The notes below the pieces were generated by a model that saw only the letters and a list, made by a program, of their open reading frames with translations, was not told the origin of the DNA and did not search any database. Both the position numbers and the translations under genes were made by a program. Shown one piece after another: positions 16,400 to 26,900 of a stretch of DNA of 64,000 nt. This DNA is from CAVXEH01 sp963805305 (lineage in GTDB: Bacteria > Chloroflexota > Limnocylindria > QHBO01). The stretch spans positions 637,095 through 701,094 of the forward strand of contig CAWDTM010000008.1 in assembly GCA_963805305.1 (NCBI GenBank). The letters run 5' to 3'. Each line of letters begins with the position of its first letter. Position 1 is the stretch's first letter.

Positions 16400-18702
16400 G
16401 CCAGATTGCGCGTCTGCGCAGCGTCGCCGTCCTGGGTGCCGGGACCATGGGAGCCCAGATTGCGGCGCTGCTGGCCGGGAACGGCGTGCGGGTGAGCCTC
16501 CTCGACCTCGATGCCGATGTCGCCCGCGCCGGGCTGGACCGCGCGGCCAGGCTGCGCCCGACGCCGTTCTACCTGCCGTCGGATCGCCGCAACATCCGGA
16601 CGAACGGCCTTGACGACCTCGCCGATGCCGTCACCCACGCCGACTGGGTGGTGGAGGCCATCGTGGAGCAGCTCGAGCCCAAGCGCGAGCTGCTCGCCCG
16701 CGTCGAGGAGGCGGTCGCCGAACGGGATCGACCACCCATCGTCTCGACCAACACCAGCGGAATCTCGATCAGCGCCCTCCTCGCCGGCCGCGGCGAGGCG
16801 TTCCGGCGGCGGTTCCTGGGCACCCATTTCTTCAATCCGCCGCGCTACACCCGGCTGCTGGAGCTCATCCCGGTTGGCGGCACCGACCCCGCGGTGGTCG
16901 ACCAGATGGCCGACATCGGCTCACGCCTTCTGGGCAAGGGCACCGTGGTGGCCCGCGATACGCCCGCGTTCATCGCCAACCGGCTGGGAGTCCACGGCCT
17001 GATGGTCAGCCTGCAGCTCGCCCAGGAGCTGGGTCTGGGCCCCGACGAGGTCGACGAGCTGACAGGAACCCTGATTGGCCGTCCGAAGAGCGCCACCTTC
17101 CGCACCCTGGACCTGGTGGGAATCGACGTGGCCGTGGCGGTCGCGGACCACTGCCACGCGGATCTCGCCGACGACCCGCGACGAGACGATTTCTCCGTGC
17201 CGCCCCTCCTGCGCTCGCTCATGGAGCGCGGTGCGCTGGGCGAGAAGACCGGGGCCGGTTTCTTCCGCAAGGAGAAGGGCGAGATCCTGGCGCTGGACTT
17301 CGCGAGTGGTGACTACCGGCCGCGGCGTCGGGTCGAGTCGGGCGCGGTGGCGATGGCCCGCAACGAGCAGGACCTGCCGCGCCGCATGGCAATCCTGCTC
17401 AACGCGCAGGACACCGCCGGGGAGTTCCTGCGGCGGACCTTCAGTGCATCGCTGGGCTATGCCGTCGCCACGGGGCCGCAGATCGCGGATGACGCCCGCA
17501 GCATCGACAACGCCATGCGCTGGGGATTCGGGTGGGAGCTCGGACCGCTGCAGCTGGTCGACGCGCTCGGCACGGAGCTGCGCACAGCCCTTCTCGGCGA
17601 GGCCGCCGGCGCGGCACCGGTCACGTACTACGCCAACGGCTCCGGCTGGAGCTTCACCGACGGCGAGCTGCGGCCGGTGCCCGCACGCCCGGGTGCGCTC
17701 GACGTACCGGACGCCCGGGACCGCGCCGCCGCCGCCGGCCTGCCGACATCCGCATCGGCCTCGATGCGGGAGCTGCCGGACGGCATCCTGGGCCTGGAGC
17801 TGCACGGCAAGCTCAACATCATCGGCCCCGAGACGATCAGCATGGTGCGACGGGCCGTGGAGCTGGCCGTGGACCACTACGACGGGCTGGTGATCGGCAC
17901 CGATGCTGCAGACTTCTCCGCCGGCGCCAACCTGGCCCTCATGCTGATCGAGGCCGAGGAGGGCGAATGGGACGAGCTGGACCGGGCGATCCGCGCCTTC
18001 CAGGCCGCGACCGGTGCGATCCGCCACTCCCCCATCCCGGTCGTCGTGGCGCCGCGAGGCCGAACGCTGGGCGGCGGCACGGAGTTCGTGCTGGCCGCGG
18101 ATCGAGCCCAGGCGCTGATGGAGACGTACATCGGCCTGGTGGAGGTGGGCGTCGGGCTCATCCCGGCCGGCGGCGGCTCGACGGCCATGGCACGCCGGGC
18201 CGCCGAGCAGCTTCCCCAGCGCGCACACGCGGACCTCTTCCCCATCTTCCAGCACGTGTTCACGGGCATCGCCACGGCCCGCGTGGCCATGGGAGCGCCG
18301 GACGCTCGCGACTACCTCCTCCTGCGTGACTGCGATCCGCTGACTGCGGACCCGGACCGCCAATGGACCGATGCCGCCCGCACCGCCCGCGACCTCGCCG
18401 CCGCCGGCTACCGCGCCCCGGGCGAGACCCGCATCGCGGTGCTGGGTCGCCGGGGCATCGCTGCGGCCGAGTCGCTCACCTACAACCAGCTCGTCGCCCG
18501 CCAGATGAGCGAGCACGACCGGCTGATCACCCTGGAGTTGGCACGGGTCATGAGCGGCGGCGACGTCGCGGAGGGAACCGCGGTCGGCGAGAACCACCTG
18601 CTGGGCCTTGAACGGGAAGCCTTTCTGCGTTTGCTTGGCGAACGGCTCACCCGGGACCGCATCCGGCACACGCTCAAGACCGGCAAGCCGCTGCGCAACT
18701 GA
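16396..18702 (+). CDS. fadN: 3-hydroxyacyl-CoA dehydrogenase / enoyl-CoA hydratase (FadN-type)
   Basis: A 768-aa bifunctional protein. Residues 1-190 form the NAD-binding Rossmann domain with GAGTMG at 14-19; NTSGISISAL and GTHFFNPPRYTRLLELIP match the dehydrogenase catalytic region; helical C-terminal 3HCDH domains follow (~200-450). The last third is an enoyl-CoA hydratase/crotonase-like domain with DAADFSAGANL forming the oxyanion-hole loop. Order (dehydrogenase first, hydratase last) is that of Bacillus FadN, opposite to E. coli FadB. It catalyses the two middle steps of beta-oxidation. The ATG overlaps the TetR stop; the thiolase follows 13 nt later. Confidence 0.95.
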   Translation: MSQIARLRSVAVLGAGTMGAQIAALLAGNGVRVSLLDLDADVARAGLDRAARLRPTPFYLPSDRRNIRTNGLDDLADAVTHADWVVEAIVEQLEPKRELLARVEEAVAERDRPPIVSTNTSGISISALLAGRGEAFRRRFLGTHFFNPPRYTRLLELIPVGGTDPAVVDQMADIGSRLLGKGTVVARDTPAFIANRLGVHGLMVSLQLAQELGLGPDEVDELTGTLIGRPKSATFRTLDLVGIDVAVAVADHCHADLADDPRRDDFSVPPLLRSLMERGALGEKTGAGFFRKEKGEILALDFASGDYRPRRRVESGAVAMARNEQDLPRRMAILLNAQDTAGEFLRRTFSASLGYAVATGPQIADDARSIDNAMRWGFGWELGPLQLVDALGTELRTALLGEAAGAAPVTYYANGSGWSFTDGELRPVPARPGALDVPDARDRAAAAGLPTSASASMRELPDGILGLELHGKLNIIGPETISMVRRAVELAVDHYDGLVIGTDAADFSAGANLALMLIEAEEGEWDELDRAIRAFQAATGAIRHSPIPVVVAPRGRTLGGGTEFVLAADRAQALMETYIGLVEVGVGLIPAGGGSTAMARRAAEQLPQRAHADLFPIFQHVFTGIATARVAMGAPDARDYLLLRDCDPLTADPDRQWTDAARTARDLAAAGYRAPGETRIAVLGRRGIAAAESLTYNQLVARQMSEHDRLITLELARVMSGGDVAEGTAVGENHLLGLEREAFLRLLGERLTRDRIRHTLKTGKPLRN

Positions 18703-18715
18703 AGGAGAACGAGTC

Positions 18716-19930
18716 ATGCGTGACGCCGTCATCGTCTCGGCGGCCCGGACGGCGGTCGGCAAGGCGCCGCGCGGCACGCTGCGCGAGACGCCTCCCGAGG
18801 AGCTGGCCATGGCCGCCATCCGCGCGGCCCTCGAGCGTGCTCCCGGCTTCGATCCCGCTGAGGTCGAGGACCTGGTCCTGGGCTGCGCCATGCCGGAGGG
18901 TGCCCAGGGGCTGAACATCGCGCGGCAGGTGGCCCTGGGCGCCGGCCTGCCCGTCAGCGCCAGTGCCATGACCATCAACCGCTTCTGCGCCTCGGGCCTG
19001 CAGGCACTGGCGCTCGCCACCCAGTCCGTCCAGGCGGGCGTCCACGACGTGGTGATGGCCGGCGGGATGGAGTCCATGAGCTTCGTGCCCATGATCGGCC
19101 ATCGGTTCACGCCCGACCCGCTCCTCGCTGATACCCGACCGCAGGTCTACCTGTCCATGGGGCTCACCGCGGAGAACGTGTCGGAACGATTCGGCGTGAG
19201 CCGCGAGGACCAGGATGCGTGGGGCCTTCGCTCGCACCAGCGCGCGTCTGCGGCGCAACGGGAGGGCCGGTTCCGTGACGAGATCACGCCGGTCGCCGCT
19301 CGGATCACCGAGGTGGATGCGGATGGGCGGCCATCCGCACGCGAGGCTGCCTTCGACGCCGACGAGGGGATCCGCCACGACTCCGATGCCGCCAGGATGG
19401 CGGCCCTGCGCCCCGTCTTCGCCACCCGCGGCACAGTGACCGCCGGCAACTCCAGCCAGATGAGCGACGGTGCGGCCGCACTGCTGGTGATGACCGGCGA
19501 ACGCGCCGCGGCGCTGGGACTGGAGCCGCTCGGGCGACTCGTGAGCTTCGCGACCGCCGGGGTCGAGCCCGCGATCATGGGGATCGGTCCCGTGGATGCT
19601 GTGCCCCGGGCGCTTCGCAAGGCGGGCCTTGCGCTCGATGACATCGCGATCACCGAGCTCAACGAGGCGTTCGCCGCGCAGGTCGTGGCCGTGGTCCGCC
19701 AGCTGGGGCTCAACGAGGAGACCACCAACGTCAACGGCGGGGCCATTGCCCTCGGCCATCCCCTGGGCGCGACCGGCGCCAAGCTGACCGTGCAGGCGCT
19801 CGCCGAGCTGGCGCGGCGCGGCGCGAAGTACGGCCTGGTGACCATGTGCGTGGGAGGCGGGCAGGGCGCTGCGGGCGTCATCGAGTGGCTCGGCGGGCGC
19901 CAGCCCGCGCGGGCAGAGGAGGCGGCATGA
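18716..19930 (+). CDS. fadA: Acetyl-CoA C-acyltransferase (thiolase)
   Basis: A 404-aa thiolase. The nucleophile Cys lies in NRFCASGLQA (about residue 90), the catalytic His in GGAIALGHPLGATGAK, and the second Cys in MCVGGGQG near the C terminus; AGNSSQMSDGAA is the usual substrate-loop segment. It releases acetyl-CoA in the last step of beta-oxidation. A strong AAGGAG Shine-Dalgarno precedes ATG 18716. The stop overlaps the acyl-CoA dehydrogenase start (ATGA), so the three enzymes are made together. Confidence 0.96.
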   Translation: MRDAVIVSAARTAVGKAPRGTLRETPPEELAMAAIRAALERAPGFDPAEVEDLVLGCAMPEGAQGLNIARQVALGAGLPVSASAMTINRFCASGLQALALATQSVQAGVHDVVMAGGMESMSFVPMIGHRFTPDPLLADTRPQVYLSMGLTAENVSERFGVSREDQDAWGLRSHQRASAAQREGRFRDEITPVAARITEVDADGRPSAREAAFDADEGIRHDSDAARMAALRPVFATRGTVTAGNSSQMSDGAAALLVMTGERAAALGLEPLGRLVSFATAGVEPAIMGIGPVDAVPRALRKAGLALDDIAITELNEAFAAQVVAVVRQLGLNEETTNVNGGAIALGHPLGATGAKLTVQALAELARRGAKYGLVTMCVGGGQGAAGVIEWLGGRQPARAEEAA

Positions 19931-21714
19931 CCACGGAGACCCGGACACCCGCGCAGGCCGCGAGGGGCGGGACCTTCCTGACCGGTCCGGCGCCTGCGGC
20001 AGGCGTCTTCACCCCCGAACAGCTCTCCGACGAGCACCGCGCGATCCGCGATGCGGTCGGCGCCTTCGTCGAGAAGGAGGTCCTCCCCCGCCGTGATGCC
20101 GTCGAGGGGACGGGCGGCAAGGACTACGCCGTCCACCGGGCCCTCCTGGAGCGGCTCGGTCGTGACGGGTACCTGGGGATCGACGTCCCGGAGGCCTACG
20201 GCGGTGCCGGGCTGGACCGCATCAGCTCCCTCGTGGTCAACGAAGCCATGGCCGGCGCGGGCTCGTTCGCCGTCACGTACGCGGCGCACACCGGGATCGG
20301 GACGCTGCCCACCGTGTTCTTCGGGACCAATGAGCAGAAGGAGCGGTATCTCCCCGGTCTGGCCGATGGCACGATCGTGGGCGCCTATGCCCTCACCGAG
20401 CCGGGCGCCGGGTCCGACGCCATGGGGATCCGAACCCGGGCGACCCGCGAGCCGGACGGCTCCTGGCGCCTGGACGGCGCGAAGCAGTTCATCACCAACG
20501 CCGCCTTCGCCGATCTCTTCACCGTGTACGCCAAGATCGACGGCGAGCAGTTCACGGCCTTCCTCGTCGAGCGCGACACACCTGGCCTGACCATTGGGCG
20601 CGAGGAGGAGAAGATGGGCCTCCACGGCGCCTCGACCTGCCCGGTCACCCTGGACGGGGTCGTGGTTCCGGCCGGCAACCTCCTGGGCGAGCCGGGAAAG
20701 GGCCACCGGGTCGCCTTCAACGTCCTGAACGTCGGCCGGTTCAAGCTGGGCGCGGCCTGCCTGGGCGGGATGCGCCCGGCACTCGCGGTGGCCACGCGGT
20801 ATGCGAAGGACCGATCCGCGTTCGGCCGCAAGCTGGCGGATTTTCCGCTCATGGGGGCCAAGCTGGCCGGGATCGCGGCGCGCACCTACGCGGTCGAATC
20901 GTCCGTGTACCGCATCGCGGGGCTCCTGGAGGGAAGCCTCGCGGCAGCAGAGGACGCCGCCTCGCCCGATGCCGTCCGCAGCGCGCTCGAGGAGTACGCC
21001 GTCGAGTGCAGCGTGGCCAAGGTCCTCGCCAGCGAGGAGCTGGGCGCGGTCGTGGACGAGGTGGTCCAGATCCACGGCGGGTACGGCTACATCGAGGAGT
21101 ACCCCGCGGCGGGCTTCTACCGCGACGCACGGATCCATCGCATCTGGGAGGGCACCAGCGAGATCAACCGCCTCCTCATCCCGGGGACGCTGCTGAAGCG
21201 GGCGATGACCGGTCGGCTGGATCTGCTGGGTCCCGCGCAGCGCTCGTCCGATCTCCTGATGGGCGGCGAGCTGCCCGCCTTCGATGGGGCGTTTGCCGCG
21301 GAGGACGCGGCCGTATTCGCCACGCGTACCGTCACCCTGCTCCTCGCAGGCGCGGCCGTGCAGCGCCATGCGACGGCCCTCGAAGAGCAGCAGGAGCTGC
21401 TTGCCGGCCTCGCGGACCTGGCCATCGACCTGTTCGCGATGGAGAGCAGCGTGGAGCGAGCCCGCCAGGCGGCGAGCGCCGGCGGGGCATTGGCATCTGT
21501 GCACGCGGATCTCGCGCGGCTGATCGTGGCGGACCGGCTGGGTGCCGTCGAGCGCCGCGCAAAGGGCCTGGCCGCGTCGGTGGCCAGCGGGGACGAGGCA
21601 CGCACCCTGGTCGCTGGCATTCGGCGCATCCTCCGCGCCGATCCGGTGGATGTCATTGGCGTTGCCCGGCGGATCGCCGCCGCGGTGGTGGAGCGCGGAG
21701 GGTATCCGGTCTAG
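19927..21714 (+). CDS. fadE: Acyl-CoA dehydrogenase, long FadE type
   Basis: A 595-aa flavoprotein. The N-terminal domain has DGYLGIDVPEAYGG and YALTEPGAGSDAMG (FAD/substrate binding); the middle beta domain has DGAKQFITNA; the helical domain has the QIHGGYGYIEEYPAAGFYRD segment and WEGTSEINR near the catalytic region. A ~150-residue extra C-terminal helical part is typical of Bacillus FadE (594 aa). It introduces the first double bond into acyl-CoA and passes electrons to ETF. It overlaps the thiolase stop by four bases. Confidence 0.95.
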   Translation: MTTETRTPAQAARGGTFLTGPAPAAGVFTPEQLSDEHRAIRDAVGAFVEKEVLPRRDAVEGTGGKDYAVHRALLERLGRDGYLGIDVPEAYGGAGLDRISSLVVNEAMAGAGSFAVTYAAHTGIGTLPTVFFGTNEQKERYLPGLADGTIVGAYALTEPGAGSDAMGIRTRATREPDGSWRLDGAKQFITNAAFADLFTVYAKIDGEQFTAFLVERDTPGLTIGREEEKMGLHGASTCPVTLDGVVVPAGNLLGEPGKGHRVAFNVLNVGRFKLGAACLGGMRPALAVATRYAKDRSAFGRKLADFPLMGAKLAGIAARTYAVESSVYRIAGLLEGSLAAAEDAASPDAVRSALEEYAVECSVAKVLASEELGAVVDEVVQIHGGYGYIEEYPAAGFYRDARIHRIWEGTSEINRLLIPGTLLKRAMTGRLDLLGPAQRSSDLLMGGELPAFDGAFAAEDAAVFATRTVTLLLAGAAVQRHATALEEQQELLAGLADLAIDLFAMESSVERARQAASAGGALASVHADLARLIVADRLGAVERRAKGLAASVASGDEARTLVAGIRRILRADPVDVIGVARRIAAAVVERGGYPV

Positions 21715-21728
21715 CGAGCGAGGCGACC

Positions 21729-23447
21729 ATGACTGCCAGCCCAACAACGATGCAGCCTGCCAGGGCGGATCGGCCGTGGCTGGCCCACTACGAGGCCGGC
21801 GTCCCGGCGGAGATCCAGGTCCCCGAGCTGACCGTGGACGGCCTGCTGCGCCGGGCGGCGGAGCAGCATCCGGGGCGGACCGCGCTCGTCTTCTTCGGTG
21901 CGAGGACCAGCTATCGGCAGCTCGATGCCGCGGTGGACCGCTTCGCCCACGTCCTGCACGGGATGGGGATTGGGCATGGCGATCGGGTCAGCCTGCATCT
22001 GCCGACCTCGCCGGCCTTCGTGATCGCCTTCATGGGAGCCCTGCGCGCCGGCGCGGTGGTGGTGTCGATGTCGCCGCTCTACGTCGAGCGCGAGCTTGGC
22101 ATCCTGTTCGAGCAGACCCGGCCAAGCGTCGCGGTGGTCCTGGACGCCCTGGTCCCACGCCTCCGGCGCCTCAGCGGGGACCCTGGCGTGCCGGACCGGA
22201 TGATCGTGACCGGAATCCAGGACTCGTTGCCCATCCCGCTGCGCTGGCTGTACCCGATCAAGGCGCGGCGCGACGGGACCTGGCATCCGTTGCCGCACAC
22301 CCCGGAGACGCCGAACCTGTTCCGTCTGCTGGCCGAGGCACCGTCCGGGCCGTTCGTCTCCGCCGCGGCGCCGGACGACATCGCAGTCCTGCAACCGACC
22401 GGCGGCACGACCGGCACCCCCAAGGCCGCCATGCTCACCCACCGCAACCTCGTGGCGAACGCCGAGCAGGTCTCCGTGTGGTTCCCCGGCGCGGACGAGT
22501 TCCCGGTGGTGTTGGCCGCGCTCCCGTTCTTCCACATCTATGGACTGACCGTGGACCTCGACTACGCGATGCTGCGTGCCGGGACCTTGATCCTGCTCCC
22601 CCGCTTCGATCCGCACCAGGTCTTCGCCGCCATCGCGAAGCATCGACCCAGCCTCTTTCCCGGCGCCCCGATCATGTACCAGACCCTCGCCAACCACCCG
22701 GACGCGGCGAAGTACGACCTCAAGAGCATTCGCGCCTGCATCAGCGGCGCGGCGCCGCTCGCACCGGAGGTGCAGAACGGATTCGAGGCGGCAACCGGCG
22801 GCCGGGTGGTCGAGGGCTATGGGCTCACGGAGGCTGCGCCGGTCACGCACTGCAACCCGGTGATGGGCGAACGGCGCAATGGAACCATTGGCCTGCCGTT
22901 CCCCGGCACGGAGGCGCGCGTGGTCCGTCCCGGAGGCGGCGAACCCCTCCCGGTGGGCGAGGTCGGCGAGCTGGAGGTGCGCGGTCCCCAGGTGATGAGC
23001 GGCTACTGGGAGCGTCCGGAGGAAACGGCCGCGGTCCTGCGCGACGGCTGGCTGTGCACCGGGGACATGGCTCGTATGTCGCCCGACGGGTACTTCACCA
23101 TCGTCGACCGCAAGAAGGACCTCGTCATCGTGGGAGGCATGAACGTCTATCCCCGAGAGGTCGAGGAAGTGCTGCTCAGCCATCCGGCGGTCCGCGAAGC
23201 GGCCGTCATCGGCGTGGCGGAGGAGCGGCACGGGGAGGTGCCCCGCGCCTTCGTGGTCCTCAACCCGGGAGCATCGGTGACATCCGAAGCGCTCGTGAAG
23301 CACTGCGAGGGGAACCTGGCACGGTTCAAGGTGCCACGCACGATCGAGTTCCGGGCCGAGCTCCCCAAGACCATGATCGGAAAGGTGCTCCGCCGGGACC
23401 TGCGCGCGGAGGTGGAGCGCGAAGGCGCGAACGACGACCGACGGTAG
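21729..23447 (+). CDS. fadD: Long-chain fatty acyl-CoA ligase
   Basis: A 572-aa ANL-superfamily enzyme. The phosphate-binding P-loop LQPTGGTTGTPKAA lies near residue 220, the YGLTEAAPVTH motif near 364, the hinge/adenylate motif GDMARMSPDGYFTIVDRKKD near 445, and the C-terminal catalytic Lys in LPKTMIGKVLRR. The sequence fits FadD/LcfA-type ligases that activate long-chain fatty acids. A GCGAGG Shine-Dalgarno lies before ATG 21729, 14 nt after fadE. It closes the operon by feeding acyl-CoA to the enzymes encoded upstream. Confidence 0.94.
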   Translation: MTASPTTMQPARADRPWLAHYEAGVPAEIQVPELTVDGLLRRAAEQHPGRTALVFFGARTSYRQLDAAVDRFAHVLHGMGIGHGDRVSLHLPTSPAFVIAFMGALRAGAVVVSMSPLYVERELGILFEQTRPSVAVVLDALVPRLRRLSGDPGVPDRMIVTGIQDSLPIPLRWLYPIKARRDGTWHPLPHTPETPNLFRLLAEAPSGPFVSAAAPDDIAVLQPTGGTTGTPKAAMLTHRNLVANAEQVSVWFPGADEFPVVLAALPFFHIYGLTVDLDYAMLRAGTLILLPRFDPHQVFAAIAKHRPSLFPGAPIMYQTLANHPDAAKYDLKSIRACISGAAPLAPEVQNGFEAATGGRVVEGYGLTEAAPVTHCNPVMGERRNGTIGLPFPGTEARVVRPGGGEPLPVGEVGELEVRGPQVMSGYWERPEETAAVLRDGWLCTGDMARMSPDGYFTIVDRKKDLVIVGGMNVYPREVEEVLLSHPAVREAAVIGVAEERHGEVPRAFVVLNPGASVTSEALVKHCEGNLARFKVPRTIEFRAELPKTMIGKVLRRDLRAEVEREGANDDRR

Positions 23448-23514
23448 ACGCCATTGGTCCCTCCTGGACGCGGCTGCGATGATGAGTGGCCGCAAACCCG
23501 AGGAGGAAGGATCC

Positions 23515-23892
23515 ATGGCCGAGCATCCGAACGCGGCCCTTGTGCGCCGTTCCATTGATGCCATGAACAAGGGCGACGCCGATGCCATCACCGCTGCGTT
23601 GGCGCCCGACGTCGAATGGCACGAGATCGGCCGGGATGACGCCATCCACGGCCTCCAGGCGCTGGGCGAGCGCTACAGCCAGGGAACTGCCGACTTCACG
23701 ATCACCGGGACCATCCACGACGTCGTGGCCAACGACGACCACGTGGTGGCCCTGGTCGAGGCGGAGGCGGATCGCAACGGGAAGCACCTGTCCTACCGGA
23801 CCGCGGAGATATTCCACGTGAAGGACGGCAGGATCACCGCCCGATGGGCCTTCTCGGACGACACCGCCGCCATCAACGCCTTCTTCGCCTGA
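23515..23892 (+). CDS. SnoaL/NTF2-like protein
   Basis: A 125-aa protein of the NTF2/SnoaL-like alpha+beta barrel family: NAALVRRSIDAMNKGDADAI as first helix, APDVEWHEIGRDD, and a final strand HVKDGRITARWAFSDD. The family binds or isomerises small hydrophobic ligands; no catalytic assignment is possible. A strong AGGAGGAAGG Shine-Dalgarno precedes ATG 23515. It follows the ligase by 67 nt and could be carried on the same message. Confidence 0.88.
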   Translation: MAEHPNAALVRRSIDAMNKGDADAITAALAPDVEWHEIGRDDAIHGLQALGERYSQGTADFTITGTIHDVVANDDHVVALVEAEADRNGKHLSYRTAEIFHVKDGRITARWAFSDDTAAINAFFA

Positions 23893-23911
23893 CCAACCCG
23901 GGTCGCGGCCG

Positions 23912-26900
23912 ATGTCGGGCCCGCTGCCCCCTGCTCCAGCAGCCGAAGGCCGCGGGAGCGATAATCGGCGCGTGGCCCTCTCCGATACCGAGCAGACCAG
24001 CGGGGAGATCGGCAAGCCCACCGAGACCCCATGGGTCCAGACGCTTGGCGGCAGTGCGCTGGACCCGCGCGTCCAGCCGCAATGCTCGCTCGTGGTCCAG
24101 ATGCGGCGGGTCACCGGTTCGCTGGTCGGGCGGTCGAGCGAGCTGGCCACCATCACCAAGGAGCTCAAAGAGGCGGCGGATCGGCTCTGTGCGCTGACCC
24201 TGGAGGGTGAGCCCGGTGTCGGCAAGACGCGCCTCCTGCTGGCCGCGGCCGAGATGGCGGCCAGCTCCGGCTTCACGGTTGTCGCGGTCACCGCCGACGA
24301 GGAGATACGCGGGCCCTTCCTGCTGGCGCAGAGCATCTTCGCGGCGCCGGCCCTGCGGGACGTCATCGGCGGCACCCCGGCCGACGAGGCCGTCCAGCGC
24401 GTCATCGAGGCCATCTCCGGGCGGAGCGAGCCGGGCCTCGAGACGCTGGGTGCCGACTCGAAGGTTCTGCGCGCCTTCGACCTGGCCGGCATGGCCCTAG
24501 GTTCGGTGGCATCGCAGCGACCGCTTGCCCTCCTGATCGACGATGCGCAGTGGGCCGATGCCGACACCCTGCGCCTCCTGCGCTACGTCGTCCGCGCCGA
24601 TGCCGACCGTCCGATCTTCCTGCTGCTCACCATTCGGCCTGACGAGTTCGCCACGGTCACGGAGGCCGTGAACTTCGTCGCGGACATGGAGCGGATGGGC
24701 CTGGTGCACCGCATGCGCCCGGGCCGCTTCAGCCAGCTGGAGAGCGGCGAGCTGGCGCGCCAGGTCCTGGGCGGCAGCATCGACCCCGCCTCGGGGGCCG
24801 CCATCCACAGCCAGTCGGAGGGCGTGCCGTTCATCATCGAGGAGCTGGTCCGCACCTACCGCGAGGCCGGGATGATCCAGCAGATCGACGGCGCCTGGAC
24901 GCTGGGTCGCAACGCGGCGAAGCTCGTCCCCTCCGCGGTGCGGACCCTCATCGCGCGGCGCTCTGCCCGCCTGCCCGCCGAGACGCGTTCGATCCTTTCC
25001 GACGCCGCGGTCCTGGGGCGCAGCTTCAGCCTGCGTGACCTGCGCGAGATTCGCTCCCGCCTGGACGGGGCGACCGACGCCCCTGGCGCCCTGGCCGATG
25101 CGCTGGCCCCCGCGACCGCGGCAGGTCTCCTCCTCCGGCATGCCGAGGGAGCGCCCGCCGACTACACGTTCACCCATGAGCAGGTCCGCGAGTTCGCCAC
25201 CAGCGAGCTGTCGCAGGCACGCCGGCGCGCGGTGCATCGAACCATCGTCGATCTGCTCCTCGAGGCCGGCGAGCCCACGCCGGCTGCGCTTCCCCTCATT
25301 GCCCATCACGCGCTCGCAGGGGGCGACGCGGAACGCGCGGCGCGCCTCTCCATCGATGCCGCCCACGCGGCTCTGCAGGCCAATGCCCCCGAGGAGGCAC
25401 TGCGCCTCGTGGTCCAGGCCCTCCCCAACGTGGCCAGCTCGCAGGACCGCCGCCAGCTCCTGGTCGCCCGTGACGACGCCTACGCCAGCCTGCGCAATGC
25501 GGAGGATCGCCTGGAGGGCCTGGCCGAGCTGGCCGCCCTGGCGGAGGCCATGGGCGAGCCGGCCCTGGAGCTCGACGTGCAGCTGCGGCGGGCGGCGGCC
25601 CTCCGTCTTGCCCACGACGAGGAGGGGGCCGCAGACCTCGCGCGGCGCGTGCAGGCCCGGGCGGCACAGCACGATGACGCCCGATCCGAGCTGCGCGCCG
25701 CCCTGGAGCTGGGCCAGGCGCTCATGCGCTCGGCGCTGGGTGAGTCCTTCGGGGCATCGGCGGTCGAGGTCGACCTGGATGGCGCTGAGGCGGCCTACCG
25801 GGCGGCGATCGCCCTGGCCGAGCGGCTCGGTGATCAGCGGAGCCTGGCGGGCGCCCTGCGTGAGCTGGCCATGATCCTGCTCTCGCGCATTCGAGCCTGG
25901 TTCGTGGGGCAGGTCCAGACCGGGGAGGTCATGGCCCTCAGCCAGCGCGTCCTTGCCGGAGAGGCCGTCGACGCGGTGCTGTCGACCACGGTGGTCGCGC
26001 CCCAGGTCGTCGAGACCACTGCGTGCCTGGAGCGCGCACTGGCCATCTACGAGGAGCTGGGCGACCGGACCGGCGTGATGTCCACGGTCATCGCCATGGC
26101 CTACGTGAACTACGCGCCCACCATCCACATCAGCTCGTCGGCCCGGCATCTCGAGGAGATCCGGCGGGTGACCTCCCGCCTCTCGGACCTGGTCACGGAG
26201 AGCGAGCGTGCCCGCCAGGAGCTCCAGATGCTGTATGGCGTCCACGTCTACGCCCGGGCCAAGGTGGTCCCCGACCTGATGATCGCGCGCGGGGTTGAGG
26301 CGCACCGCATGGCCCGCCTCCTCGGCGATCGCTCCATCGAGTTCCTCGCCGCCGGCGGGGTGGCCATGAGCCACCTGGATCTTGGCGAGCAGTCCGATGC
26401 GGAGGAATGGGTGAGCCGCGCCGCGACGGCTGCGGCCGCCTCCCCCACCCCACTGCGTGCGCGACAGCTCGCCCGGTGGCGCGGCCTGTGCAGCACCGCC
26501 GCGCGGAACGCCGAGGGCCTGCGCGAGCACCTGGGGCAGGCGGTGCAGATGGCGACCGACACGGGCCGGCCGGCGGCTCGCTGCGAGGCGCTCTCAGAGC
26601 TGGCGCTGGCCGCAGCGCGCCTGGGTGCCGCCAGCGGCGACGAGGGCCTTCTGGACCTGGGCGAGCGTTCCGCGCACGAGGGGCTCGAGCTGATCGGGGT
26701 CCTTCCCGGCCACGCGCCGTGGGGCGCCCGATCCCAGGCCGCCCTCGCAGCGGTTGCCCTGGCGCGAGGCGAGCGCGAACGAGCAGCGGCCGCCGGAGGA
26801 ACCGCGATCCAGGCGCTCCAGGAGGCGCTCCAGGAGGACAGCAACCTCGACATCCTGCTTCCCGCGGCACGGGCCGTCCTGGCCGGTGGGCCCCCGGAGG

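Noticed and set aside
16921..23645. Long minus-strand frames (729, 866 and 644 codons) opposite the fatty-acid operon
   Set aside because: Same GC effect. All lie opposite well-defined enzymes and show no domain motifs.
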